DNA from: JAYQUR01 sp038133505
GTDB lineage: Bacteria > Pseudomonadota > Alphaproteobacteria > MPNO01 > UBA830
Assembly (NCBI GenBank): GCA_038133505.1
Contig: JAYPTI010000010.1
Location: forward strand, 1-40,970
DNA: 40,970 nt
Direction of reading: 5' to 3'
Shown here: positions 24,078 through 32,886 of the stretch, piece by piece
How positions within the stretch are numbered: the first letter of the stretch is position 1
Layout: each line of letters starts with the position of its first letter
Notes under the pieces: generated by a model
Seen by the model: the letters and a program-made list of their open reading frames with translations, nothing else
Database searches by the model: none
What the model was told of the DNA's origin: nothing
Program-made: the position numbers and the translations under genes

Positions 24078-24628
24078 ATGAAGGTCTTTATCGTTTCCTG
24101 CTCGCTGCGGCAGGGCTCGCTCAATCACAAGCTTGCGGAACACATTGCCAGCCTCGTCGAGGGGATGGGGCACGAGGCTGATCTCGCCAACATGCGAGAG
24201 TTCGACATGNNNNNNNNNNNNNNNNNNNNNNNNNNNNNNNNNNNNNNNCGATGGAGGCCATGGTCGAGCGGATCACGTCGGCCGACGCCTGGGTCATCGT
24301 CACGCCGGAGTTCAACTGGTCGGTTCCCGGCAACATCAAGAACGCCATCGACTGGATTTCGCGCGTCCGCCCGGTGCCGATCGCCGGCAAGTCGGTGTTC
24401 CTGGCGGCGGCGTCGCCGTCGATGACGGGCGGCGTCCGCGGCCTGCTGCACTTCCGCGTGTCGCTGGAATCGCTCGGTGTCTGGACCTATCCGAAGGTCT
24501 TCGCGCTGGCGCAGGCAGCCCAGGCGTTCGACGACGACGGCCGGCTCGCAAACGCCGATATCGCGGGCATGCTGAAGACGATGCTCGAAGACTACTGCTC
24601 GGGCGCGCAGGCGCTCAACAACCGCTGA
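24078..24628 (+). CDS. NADPH-dependent FMN reductase-like protein (contains an assembly gap)
   Basis: The N-terminal 44 residues (MKVFIVSCSLRQGSLNHKLA) form the flavodoxin-like FMN phosphate-binding loop. After 39 Ns the chain resumes in another frame with MEAMVERITSADAWVIVTPE, the flavin-contacting NWSVPGNIKNAIDWISR and the terminal helix. Together these match NAD(P)H:FMN reductases of about 180-200 residues. The two halves are one base out of register across the N run, so the gap length is arbitrary, and relatives suggest more sequence is missing than 39 bases. It lies 16 bases before the molybdenum hydroxylase large subunit and probably starts that operon, perhaps supplying reduced flavin. 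Confidence 0.8.
24210..24248. other. assembly gap (39 N)
   Basis: A run of 39 unknown bases interrupts the FMN reductase gene. The flanking coding frames do not agree, so the run is an estimate rather than a measured length. Confidence 0.99.
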
Positions 24629-24644
24629 GCACCGCGGTCAGCCG

Positions 24645-27634
24645 ATGACGGAGGCCGCCCAACGCTGGATCGGAGCGCGGTATCTCCGCAAGGAGGATGC
24701 CGCGCTGCTGACCGGCAACGCGCGTTTCATCGACGACATGGAGCCGGTGCCCGGCATCCACCATGTCGCGATGCTGCGCTCGGGGCACGCGCATGCGCGG
24801 ATCGTCTCCATCGACGTTTCCAGGGCGGCGGCCCTGCCGGGCGTTCACGGCGTGGTGACCGGCGCGGATATCGCAGACGCGATCCGCCCGATCCCCAGCG
24901 CCGTCCGCGCGCCGATCAAGTACTACCNNNNNNNNNNAAATATCCCCAGGGGTATGATCCAAACCAGCCTGGCGAACCGGTCGCCGTCATCGCAGCCGAC
25001 GACCGCTACGTCGCCGAGGACGCGATGGAGCTGATCGAGGTCGAATATGAGCCGCTGCCGCCGGTCGTCGATGCCGACGGCGCGCTGGGGGACGGCGCCG
25101 CGCTGCTGCACGAGGACGTGGGCTCGAACGTCGTCCATCACCGGACCTTCCGTTACGGCGATCCGGAGAGTGCTTTTGCGAATGCGCACAAGGTCGTCCG
25201 GCTAGACTGGCGTTATCCGCGTTACGGCTCGACGCCGATGGAAACATACGGCGTCGTCGCCAATTTCGAGCGCGCGCCGGACCGCTACACGATCTGGTCC
25301 AACTTCCAGGGACCTTTCATCCTGCACGCGCTGATGACGGGCGCCCTGGGCGTTCCCGGAAACCGGCTTCGCCTGATCACGTCGCCGCACTCGGGCGGCA
25401 GCTTCGGCATCAAGCAGGCGATGTATCCCTACATGGTGCTGCTGGCGGCATGCTCGAAGCTGATGGGCTGCCCGCTGAAATGGATCGAGGACCGTCTGGA
25501 GCACCTGACCGGCGCGTCGACCGCGGCCGACCGCAAGGACTGGGTCGAAGCGGCGTTTGCCGAAGACGGCGAACTCCTCGGGCTGAAGTTCGACAATATC
25601 GTCAATGTCGGCGCGTTCGTGCGCGCGCCCGAGCCGGCATCGGTCTACCGCATGCATTCGGCGTCGAACGGCTGCTACCGGGTGAAGAACATCTTCGTCG
25701 AAAACCGGCTGGTCGTGACCAACACGACGCCGATCGGCCTCAACCGGGGTTACGGCGGCCCGCAGTTCTACTATGCGCTCGAACGCGCAATGGATGCGGG
25801 CGCGAAGGAACTCGGGATCGACCCGGCCGAGATCCGCCGCCGTAATTTCATCCGGCCGGAGGAATTCCCCTATTCGGCGCCGGCGGGGGCGACCTACGAT
25901 TCCGGCGATTACGAGGCCGGTCTGGATCAGGCGCTGGAACTCGCGGCCTACGACGCGCTCAAGGCCGACCGCGAGAAGGCGCGCGCCGAAGGGCGCTTGT
26001 TCGGCATCGGCTTCGCGGCCGGGATCGAACCGTCCGGCTCCAACATGGCGTACGTCACGCTGGCCCAGACGCCTGAAGAGCGCGCCAAGGCGGGCGGGCG
26101 TTCGGGCGGGCTCGGCACGGCGACGGTTTCGGTCGATCCGTCCGGCTCCGTGACGGTGAAGACGGTCTCGACACCGGCCGGGCAGGGACACCAGACGGTC
26201 GCCGCCCAGGTCGTCGCGGACGCGCTGGGGCTGCGTCCCGAGGACATCGACGTCGTCACCGAGATGGATACGCTGACCAGCGCATGGTCGCTGGCGTCGG
26301 GCAACTACGCGAACCGGTTCTCCTCCGTCGTCATCGGCACCATCGCCGAGACCGCCGAGAAGGTAGCGAAGAAGATCAAGCTGATCGCCGCGGAAAATCT
26401 CGAGGTTGCGCCCGAAGACGTCGAACTTGTCGGCGGCGAAGCGCGCGTCGTCGGGGTGCCGGACAAGGCCGTGCCGCTGCGGCGCGTCGCGGCGCAGACG
26501 CACTGGCATCCGGCAGGCCTCCCCGGCGAGATGGAGCCGGGGCTGTTCGAGACCACCATCATGAACCCGCCGATGCTCGGCGCGCCCGACGAACAAGACC
26601 GCGTCGGCAGCGCCGTGACCTTCGGCTACGTCTGCGACATCGCCGCGGTCGAGATCGACAAGGCGACCGGCAAGGTCGAGGTGAAGAAGTACGTCTCGGT
26701 CCACGACGTCGGCAACGTCCTGAACGAGATCGTCGTCGAGGGCCAGATCTACGGCGGTTTCGCGCACGGGCTCGCCGGCGCGCTGCTGGAGGAGTTCGTC
26801 TACGACGCCGGCGGCAATCCGCAGGCCGGCACCTTCGCCGACTATCTCTGCATCACCGCGCCCGAAATACCCCAGGTAACGGTCGGTCACCTGAACACGC
26901 CGTCGCCGCATAATTCGCTCGGCGCCAAAGGCATGGGAGACGGCTCGTCGATGCTGGCGCCGACCGCCATCGCCAATGCCGCCGCCGACGCGCTCGGCAC
27001 CTACGACATCGAATTGCCGCTGACGCTGAACAAGACCTGGGCGCTCGCCAACGGGCTTCCGTACGAACGCGCCGGAGCAGCACGGCCCAAGGTCGGAGAC
27101 GGCCCGCAGGAAGGCGGCGTCGAGGGCGGGCTCACCGGCGAAGGATCCGTCGAGCTCAACGCGGCTCCTGACGCGGTCTGGCGCCTGCTGCTCGATCCCG
27201 ACACACTCGCCGCCGTCGTGCCCGGCTGCGAGGAGCTCGAACAGACCGGACCCGACAGTTTCCGCGCCGAGGTAATGATCGGCGTCGCCGGCATCAAGGG
27301 GCTCTACAGCGCCGAGATCGAGCTGCGCGACAAGGTCGAGAACGAGAGCGTGCGGCTCGTCGGCAAGGCGTCCGGTGCGCTCGGCTTCGGCCAGGGCGAG
27401 GGGCGGGTCAGGCTGGAGGCTATCGCCGACGGGAGGACAAAGCTTTCCTACAGCTACCGCGCCAACGTCGGTGGCAAGGTCGCCGCGGTCGGCCAGCGGA
27501 TGCTGGGGACGGTTACCAAGATCCTGATCGGACAGTTCTTCCGCGGCTTCGACCGGCGCCTCAGGGGCGACGGCGGCGGATCGTCGGGCGGAGGCGGTTT
27601 CTTCCGCCGCCTGTTCGGGGGGGGGCGGTCGTGA
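24645..27634 (+). CDS. molybdopterin-binding large subunit (xanthine dehydrogenase/CoxL family) fused to a CoxG-like domain; contains a gap
   Basis: The N-terminal domain (RWIGARYLRKEDAALLTGNA) is interrupted by 10 Ns, after which the chain resumes one base out of register at KYPQGYDPN and runs to 27634. The molybdenum domain shows HSGGSFGIKQ and NRGYGGPQ, where CO dehydrogenases have their active-site loop, so it is not a form I CO dehydrogenase. The usual catalytic Glu near the end (G-x-G-E-G) reads GMGDGSS, with Asp at 26939-26941. From about 27135 a separate SRPBCC/CoxG-like domain follows (AAPDAVWRLLLDPDTLAAVV, PGCEELE), ending in a Gly/Ser linker and FFRRLF tail like the membrane anchor of CoxG. 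The next two genes supply the FAD and iron-sulfur subunits. It hydroxylates an unknown substrate with water. Confidence 0.87.
24928..24937. other. assembly gap (10 N)
   Basis: Ten unknown bases, a common fixed scaffolding placeholder, lie inside the molybdenum hydroxylase large-subunit gene. The frames on each side differ by one, so the true gap is not 10 bases. Confidence 0.99.
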
Positions 27635-28509
27635 AGCCGGTTGCCTTCGAATACTGCCGACCCGACACGCTCGAAGAGGCAATGGAACTGCTGGCCGAGT
27701 TCGGCAGCGATGCGAGCATCGTCTCGGGCGGGCTCTCGCTCGGCGCGATGCTCAACATGCGCCTCGTGCGGCCCAGGGCGCTGATCGACGTGAACCGGAT
27801 AGATGCGCTGGGCGACATAAAGGTGGCGGCGTCCGGCACTTCGACCGGCGCGATGGTCCGTCAGGCGGTTGCGCTCAAATCGCCGGAGATCGCCGAGGCC
27901 GTGCCGCTGCTCGCCCGCGCGCTCCCCAATGTCGGCCATTACCAGACGCGCAGCAGGGGGACGCTCGGCGGCTCCGTCGCGCATGCCGATCCCAGCGCGG
28001 AGATTCCGCTCAGCCTCGTGACGCTCGGGGGCGCGGTAAGGCTGCGCTCGCCCAAGGGCGCGCGCGAGGTCGCCGCGCGCGAATTCTTCCACGGCGTGCT
28101 GACGACTGATCGGCGCGCCGACGAGATGGTGACGGGGCTCGTCTGGCCGGCCCGCGCGCTGCGCACCGGCTACGCGTTCGAGGAGATTGCCCAGCGGCAC
28201 GGCGATTTCGCCATCGTCGCGGCGGCTGCCGCGGTGACGGTCGGCGACGACGGCAACATCACCGCCCTGTCGTTCGGTCTCGGCGGCGTCGAGGATCGGC
28301 CGTTCGTCGTCGACAACCCCGATTTCATCGGCCGTCCCGCGATCACCGCGACCGCGCAGGAGATTGCCGACGCGGCGGCGGAGATCGTGGAGCCCATGGT
28401 CGATATCCAGGCGAGCGCCGATTACCGGCGCCAGCTCGTTCGCGTCATCGGCGCGAAGGCGCTGATGGCGGCCATCGCCGACGCGGAAGCGCAGAGGGAG
28501 GCGGCCTGA
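27631..28509 (+). CDS. FAD-binding medium subunit of molybdenum hydroxylase (CoxM type)
   Basis: This 292-residue protein has the two FAD-binding signatures of the family: VSGGLSLGAMLNMRL (about 31-45), a variant of A-G-G-x-S-L, and RGTLGGSVAHADPSAE (about 109-124). The C-terminal CO-dehydrogenase flavoprotein domain follows. It passes electrons from the iron-sulfur subunit to quinone or oxygen. It starts with GTG, overlapping the large-subunit stop (GTGA), and its last base is shared with the next ATG, so the three subunits are translationally coupled. A run of nine G lies just before its start. Confidence 0.93.
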   Translation: MKPVAFEYCRPDTLEEAMELLAEFGSDASIVSGGLSLGAMLNMRLVRPRALIDVNRIDALGDIKVAASGTSTGAMVRQAVALKSPEIAEAVPLLARALPNVGHYQTRSRGTLGGSVAHADPSAEIPLSLVTLGGAVRLRSPKGAREVAAREFFHGVLTTDRRADEMVTGLVWPARALRTGYAFEEIAQRHGDFAIVAAAAAVTVGDDGNITALSFGLGGVEDRPFVVDNPDFIGRPAITATAQEIADAAAEIVEPMVDIQASADYRRQLVRVIGAKALMAAIADAEAQREAA

Positions 28510-28994
28510 TGCTGCGGATCAAGCCCGACCAGAAGCAGCGCGTGACGCTGACCGTGAACGGCAGGACGGTTTCCGGATACGCCGAGCCGCGCATGCTGCT
28601 CGCGGACTTCCTGCGTCACGAACTGCGGCTCTACGGCACGCATGTTGGCTGCGAGCACGGCGTCTGCGGCGCGTGCACGGCGATCATCGACGGGGCGGCG
28701 ACGCGGACCTGCCTGCGGTACGCCGTCCAGTGCGACGGCAGCGAGATAGAGACCGTCGAGGGCCTCGCCGACGCCGACGGTACGCTGAACGCGCTGCAGA
28801 AAGCGTTCAACGAGAACGGCGCGCTCCAGTGCGGCTTCTGCACGGCGGGCGTCCTGATGTCGGCGACGAAGTTTCTCGAGGAGAACCCGACTCCGACCCG
28901 CGAGGAGGTCGTCGACATGCTGTCCGGCCACATCTGCCGCTGCACCGGCTACGAGCAAATCGTCCGCGCGATCCTGCAGGCCAGCAGGCAATGA
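28509..28994 (+). CDS. 2Fe-2S small subunit of molybdenum hydroxylase (CoxS type)
   Basis: This 161-residue protein has two [2Fe-2S] centres: a plant-ferredoxin-like set GCEHGVCGACTAIIDG with a fourth Cys in RTCL, and the C-terminal helical set QCGFCTAG and HICRCTGY. It carries electrons from the molybdenum site to FAD. Length and spacing are normal; it has about 10 extra N-terminal residues (MLRIKPDQKQR) before the first strand VTLTVNGR. The stop overlaps the acyl-CoA ligase start as ATGA. Confidence 0.96.
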   Translation: MLRIKPDQKQRVTLTVNGRTVSGYAEPRMLLADFLRHELRLYGTHVGCEHGVCGACTAIIDGAATRTCLRYAVQCDGSEIETVEGLADADGTLNALQKAFNENGALQCGFCTAGVLMSATKFLEENPTPTREEVVDMLSGHICRCTGYEQIVRAILQASRQ

Positions 28995-30535
28995 ATCTCG
29001 GCCGGTTTCTCGAACGTCAGGTGCTGCGCGAGCCCGGCGCGACGGCGATCGTCGACGGGGCCACGCGTCGCACATTCGGCGACTGGTACGAGGATATCCG
29101 TCACGTTGCGGGCGGTCTCGATGCGGCGGGCCTGAAGGCAGGCGATCACTTCGTCGCCTTGCTGTCGAACCGCTACGAGACGGCAACGCTCTACTGGGCC
29201 TGCCAGATGCTCGGGCTGATCTTCACGCCGTTCAACTGGCGCGCCACTGCCGACGAGATCGCGTACGTGCTCGACAACGCCGATGCGGTCGCCGTCGCCT
29301 ACGAGGCGCGGTGCCGGGAGGCAGCGGAAGCGGCGATCGCGCAGCACGCAAATCCGGAACTGACGGCGTTCGATTTCGATGCCGGCGCGTTCCGGGAATT
29401 GCTGACGGCCGCACCGGTTGCCGGACCGTCCGGCGTCGACGAAAGCGAAATCTGCCTGATGCTCTACACGTCGGGGACGACGGGCCGCCCCAAGGGCGTG
29501 CCGCGGTCTCACCGCGCCGAGCGGCTCGCCGCGACGCATTGCGTTGCGATCCTCTACTACCGCTACGGCCAGAGCACGCTCGGCGTGATGCCGATGTTCC
29601 ACACGATGGGCGTACGTTCGATCCTGATGACGGCGGCTCTGAACGGCGCGCTGGTCTGCCTGCAGACGTGGGACGCGGAGGAGGCGATGCGGCTGGTGCA
29701 GGACGAGCGCATCGCGACGCTGTTCCTCGTGCCGACAATGTTCCACGACATGCTGCATCACCCCAGGCGCGGCGACTACGACCTCTCGGCGGCGACCAAT
29801 ATCGCCTATGCGGGCATGTCGATGACCTCGGCGCTGACGGATCTCTGCCGGACGGAGTTCGCGCCTGAGCATTTCTGCAATTTCTACGGTTCCAGCGAGA
29901 TCTTCTGCTTCGCCGTCTGCGACCACGTCGCGGAGAAGCCGGGCTGCGCCGGCCGGCCGGGGTTCGGACAGCTCATTCGCGTCGTCGAGCCGGACCCGGA
30001 CGGCGGTAGCGGGCCGGACGACATCGTTGCGCCGGGCGAGTCCGGCGAGATCATCGCGCCGATGGACGGTATGGAAGCCTTCGGCGGCTACTGGAAGCGG
30101 CCCGACGCGGATGCGAAGTCCATCCGCGACGGCTGGTACTTCACCGGTGACCTCGGATACTGGGACGAGGACGGCGAACTTTTTGTCGTCGGCCGCGTCG
30201 ACGATATGGTCATCTCCGGCGGCGAGAACATCTATCCGGCGGAGATCGAGGACGTGCTCGCCAAGTCGCCGCTGGTCGAGCAGGTCGCGGTGATCGGGAT
30301 GCCGGACGAGCGCATGGGCGCGAAGATCGTCGCCTTCGTCGAGCCGGCGTCGGACGATTGTTCCGCGGATGCGCTCGACGCGTGGTGCCTCGACAGCGGG
30401 CTTGCACGCTTCAAGCGGCCGCGCGCCTATGTGTTCGTCAAATCCATTCCCCGGTCGGCGGCCGGAAAGCTGTTGCGCCGTTTCCTGCGCGACGGCGATT
30501 ACGAGACGCTGCCCGGTTTCGAAAGCACGCTTTAG
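28991..30535 (+). CDS. AMP-forming acyl-CoA synthetase (class I adenylate-forming)
   Basis: This 514-residue ligase has the ATP/AMP signature LYTSGTTGRPKGVPRSH, the NFYGSSEI motif, YFTGDLGYWDEDGELFVVGR, the hinge region DDMVISGGENIYPAEIE, and the C-terminal catalytic Lys in SAAGKLLRR. It activates a carboxylic acid to its CoA thioester in two steps. Its ATG lies within the stop of the iron-sulfur subunit (ATGA), so it is translated with the molybdenum hydroxylase. That suggests that the hydroxylase acts on the acid or its CoA ester. The acid-binding pocket does not reveal the substrate. A longer upstream open frame exists but overlaps the iron-sulfur gene and is not coding. Confidence 0.93.
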   Translation: MNLGRFLERQVLREPGATAIVDGATRRTFGDWYEDIRHVAGGLDAAGLKAGDHFVALLSNRYETATLYWACQMLGLIFTPFNWRATADEIAYVLDNADAVAVAYEARCREAAEAAIAQHANPELTAFDFDAGAFRELLTAAPVAGPSGVDESEICLMLYTSGTTGRPKGVPRSHRAERLAATHCVAILYYRYGQSTLGVMPMFHTMGVRSILMTAALNGALVCLQTWDAEEAMRLVQDERIATLFLVPTMFHDMLHHPRRGDYDLSAATNIAYAGMSMTSALTDLCRTEFAPEHFCNFYGSSEIFCFAVCDHVAEKPGCAGRPGFGQLIRVVEPDPDGGSGPDDIVAPGESGEIIAPMDGMEAFGGYWKRPDADAKSIRDGWYFTGDLGYWDEDGELFVVGRVDDMVISGGENIYPAEIEDVLAKSPLVEQVAVIGMPDERMGAKIVAFVEPASDDCSADALDAWCLDSGLARFKRPRAYVFVKSIPRSAAGKLLRRFLRDGDYETLPGFESTL

Positions 30536-30559
30536 CACTCTCTCTCGGAAGGAAAGAAA

Positions 30560-31375
30560 ATGGCCGAAAAGAACTATGCCAAGCAGCGGGGCGAAATCCT
30601 CGAGAAGCTCGACGGGCTGCGCGTCGACATCGATGCGGAAAAGCGCATCGGCTACCTGATCCTCGACCGGGCGCCGCTGAACATCGTCTCCTATACGGGG
30701 CGCTACCAGATCAAGGCGCTGATCGAGGAAATGGACGAGGACGACGACGTCGGCGTGATCGTCATCAAGGGCGCGAACGGCGTCTACACCTCCGGCGGCG
30801 ACGTGAAGGCGTTCCCGGATATTCCGAAGAACAAGATGTCGGACCTGCACTGGAACATCGGCGCGCCGGAGCGCGCGGAGAAGCCGGTGATCTGCGCGAT
30901 GGAGAAATACGGCTTCGGCGTCGGCTTCGAGCTCGCCATGGCGTGCGATTTCCGCCTCGCGACGAAAGACACGCTGGTCGGGCTGCCGGAAAGCTCGCTC
31001 GGCCAGATGCCCGGCTCGGGCGGCAGCGTCCGCGTCGCGCGCATTGCCGGTCTCACGCGGGCGAAGGACATGGTGCTGCTCGGCAAGCGCATCCCGGCGC
31101 CGCAGGCCGAGGACTGGGGCCTGCTGACCGCGGTGGTCGACGATGCCGACGCGCTGCAGGCGCTAATCGAGGACTATGCCGCGAAGCTCAACGCGCTTGC
31201 GCCCATTGCGCTCGCCTCGCTCAAGAAGGTGCTCAATTCGGCCTACGACGCGCCGCTCAAGACCTCTCTCGAAGTCGAGGGGCATTCCTACGAAAAGCTG
31301 CGCTGGACCGAGGACTACATGGAAGGCATCAACGCCTTCGCCGACCGCCGCAAGCCCGAGTTCAAGGGGAAATGA
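30560..31375 (+). CDS. enoyl-CoA hydratase/isomerase family protein
   Basis: This 271-residue crotonase has ILDRAPLNIVSYTGRYQI at the N-terminus, the oxyanion-hole GVYTSGGDVKAF (74-85), and both hydratase glutamates, Glu124 in GFELAMACDF and Glu144 in LPESSLGQMPGSGG. It therefore probably hydrates an enoyl-CoA. GGAAGGAAAG lies before the ATG, 24 bases after the ligase stop. It closes the operon that starts at 24078: acid activation, hydroxylation and hydration. A palindromic repeat follows at once. Confidence 0.92.
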   Translation: MAEKNYAKQRGEILEKLDGLRVDIDAEKRIGYLILDRAPLNIVSYTGRYQIKALIEEMDEDDDVGVIVIKGANGVYTSGGDVKAFPDIPKNKMSDLHWNIGAPERAEKPVICAMEKYGFGVGFELAMACDFRLATKDTLVGLPESSLGQMPGSGGSVRVARIAGLTRAKDMVLLGKRIPAPQAEDWGLLTAVVDDADALQALIEDYAAKLNALAPIALASLKKVLNSAYDAPLKTSLEVEGHSYEKLRWTEDYMEGINAFADRRKPEFKGK

Positions 31376-31388
31376 TGCGGATTTCCGC

Positions 31389-31461
31389 GTCATCCCCGCG
31401 TAGGCGGGGATCTCCTGCGGCATTGAACCTCGATTGAGATTCCCGCCTTCGCGGGAATGAC
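31389..31461. repeat. palindromic dispersed repeat pair (CATTCCCGC type)
   Basis: The left arm (31389-31414) has GTCATCCCCGCG and GGCGGGGATCTC. The right arm (31436-31461) has GAGATTCCCGCC and CGCGGGAATGAC. Each arm is a hairpin and the two arms are inverted copies, giving an overall palindrome of 73 bases with a 21-base centre. This is a very common dispersed repeat style in proteobacterial genomes. It sits between convergent genes and may end both transcripts. Confidence 0.75.
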
Positions 31462-31477
31462 AACGGTGTGAGGCTCC

Positions 31478-32428
31478 CTACCGCGCCAGCAGCGCCTCGA
31501 CGAGCGCCGCGACCTCGTCGCGGCGCTTTTTCGCTTCGGCGGCGGGGTAGCTCGCGCGGAAACGGTACATCACGTTGCCGGCCTCGAACGCGACGAACTC
31601 GGTCCGCCGGACCCGGCCGTCGTCCGTCGGCGGCAGGTCCAACGCGATCGCGTAGCCGTCGAGGCCGCCGGCGCTGCGTTCTCCTTCGGACAGCACCGTT
31701 GCGTTCGGATACTTGCGAATGATCTCGGTCTTGGTGGCATCGAACTCGGCGCGCAGCGGCACGCCCCGGTCGACGTTGACGTAGAGCGAAACGAGCGTTG
31801 CAGCCCAGCCGCCCGGCCCGATCCGGTAATGGACGACGACGTTGCGGCCGGTTTCGTCCAGCATGGTCCGGCGCAGGCGCTTGAAAGGTCCTTCCGAGGC
31901 CGGGAACGTGCGACCGGACGGCGTGTGCCGCCATGTTTCGCCGTCGGCCTCCGTCGTCCAGACGTCGGCGGAAGCTTCCAGGATCGCTTTCGCCTCCCGG
32001 AAGGCCGCGCGCGCGAGTTCCACCCGTCCCGTCCTATACAGGACCACAGTCTTCGCGCGCAGCACGTCGGCGAGCAGGACGTTTTTCGCGCCGACCGTCT
32101 CGCGGGCAATCTTCTCGGCTTCCGCGATTACGGGCTCCGCCTCGCCGTAACGTTCCTGGTGGGCGAGTGCGATACCCAGCTTGTGCAGCGCCTCGGCCCG
32201 CGCCTCGCCGCCGGATTTCCCGGCGGGCACCAGCGACAGCGCCGCGCGGAACTCACGTTCCGCGGCTTCGTCATCGCCCGCCGCGAGCAGCACGTCGCCC
32301 CGGCTCATTGCCGCCTCGTATGCGGGCATCGCCGGCGCCGCTCCGTCGTTGGACGACGCGGCATCGGCGCTGCCGACGAACGACAGCAGGGCAAGGCTCG
32401 CAAGGACGGTTCGCGCGACGCGTTTCAT
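31478..32428 (-). CDS. exported TPR-containing protein of unknown function
   Basis: This 316-residue protein has a Sec signal peptide (MKRVARTVLASLALLSFVGSADAASS). Residues about 37-150 contain two to three TPR-like units (AMSRGDVLLAAGDDEAAEREF, ALHKLGIALAHQERYGEAEP, VLYRTGRVELARAAF). The C-terminal half is beta-rich (NVVVHYRIGPGGWAATLVSL, NVMYRFRASYPAAEAKKR) and looks like a domain that measures or binds something, but I do not recognise it. It is probably periplasmic. It converges on the acyl-CoA operon across a palindromic repeat and is divergent from a RidA gene. Confidence 0.75.
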   Translation of the reverse strand: MKRVARTVLASLALLSFVGSADAASSNDGAAPAMPAYEAAMSRGDVLLAAGDDEAAEREFRAALSLVPAGKSGGEARAEALHKLGIALAHQERYGEAEPVIAEAEKIARETVGAKNVLLADVLRAKTVVLYRTGRVELARAAFREAKAILEASADVWTTEADGETWRHTPSGRTFPASEGPFKRLRRTMLDETGRNVVVHYRIGPGGWAATLVSLYVNVDRGVPLRAEFDATKTEIIRKYPNATVLSEGERSAGGLDGYAIALDLPPTDDGRVRRTEFVAFEAGNVMYRFRASYPAAEAKKRRDEVAALVEALLAR

Positions 32429-32472
32429 GTCCCTATGATACGCCTGTTCCGGAAAATGGGAGGATTCAAATC

Positions 32473-32886
32473 ATGCCGGCCAAACGCGAAAACCACGTTC
32501 CCGATACCGTCTACGCCCGCATCATGGACGGCAAGGCGATGTTTCCGACCGCCGTTTCGGTCGAGGGCAAGCGGATGATCTTCGTCTCCGGCCAGCTCGC
32601 CTGGGACAAGAACGGGAATACGGTCGGCAAGGGCGACATGCGCGCGCAGTTCGAACAGGTCGGCACGAACCTCAAGAACGCGTTGGAAGCGGCCGGCGCC
32701 TCGCTCGAAGACGTCGTCAAGGCGGTCACCTACGTCACCGACATGGATGCGTTCTTCGAGTGCGTCGATATCCGCCAGAAATATTTCGGTCCCGGCTGGC
32801 CGACCTCGACGACGTTCGAGGTCAGCCGCCTCGCGCATCCCGACATGATGATCGAGATCGACATGATCGCGGTGGTGGACGACTAA
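32473..32886 (+). CDS. RidA-family protein retaining the active-site Arg
   Basis: This 137-residue RidA-fold protein has MIFVSGQLAWDKNGN, FEQVGTNLKNALEAAGASLED, VTYVTDMDAFFE and the C-terminal block FEVSRLAHPDMMIEIDMIAV. The Arg in VSRLAHPDM lies where RidA holds the substrate carboxylate, so this is the best candidate for enamine/imine deaminase activity among the three Rid proteins in the window. GGGAGGA precedes ATG 32473. Its TAA overlaps the opposing MFS gene stop by three bases. Confidence 0.87.
   Translation: MPAKRENHVPDTVYARIMDGKAMFPTAVSVEGKRMIFVSGQLAWDKNGNTVGKGDMRAQFEQVGTNLKNALEAAGASLEDVVKAVTYVTDMDAFFECVDIRQKYFGPGWPTSTTFEVSRLAHPDMMIEIDMIAVVDD

Noticed and set aside
25202..27682. An 826-codon minus-strand open frame
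   Set aside because: It is antisense to the molybdenum hydroxylase large subunit; composition is that of a shadow frame and no motif is seen.
28673..28990. A longer N-terminus for the acyl-CoA ligase
   Set aside because: The extension overlaps the iron-sulfur subunit gene in another frame and is Arg-rich nonsense; ATG 28991 with ATGA coupling fits.
24645..28994. True aerobic CO dehydrogenase (coxMSL)
   Set aside because: The large subunit lacks the form I active-site loop, having NRGYGGPQ instead, and has Asp for the catalytic Glu; the gene order also differs. It is better described as an unassigned molybdenum hydroxylase.
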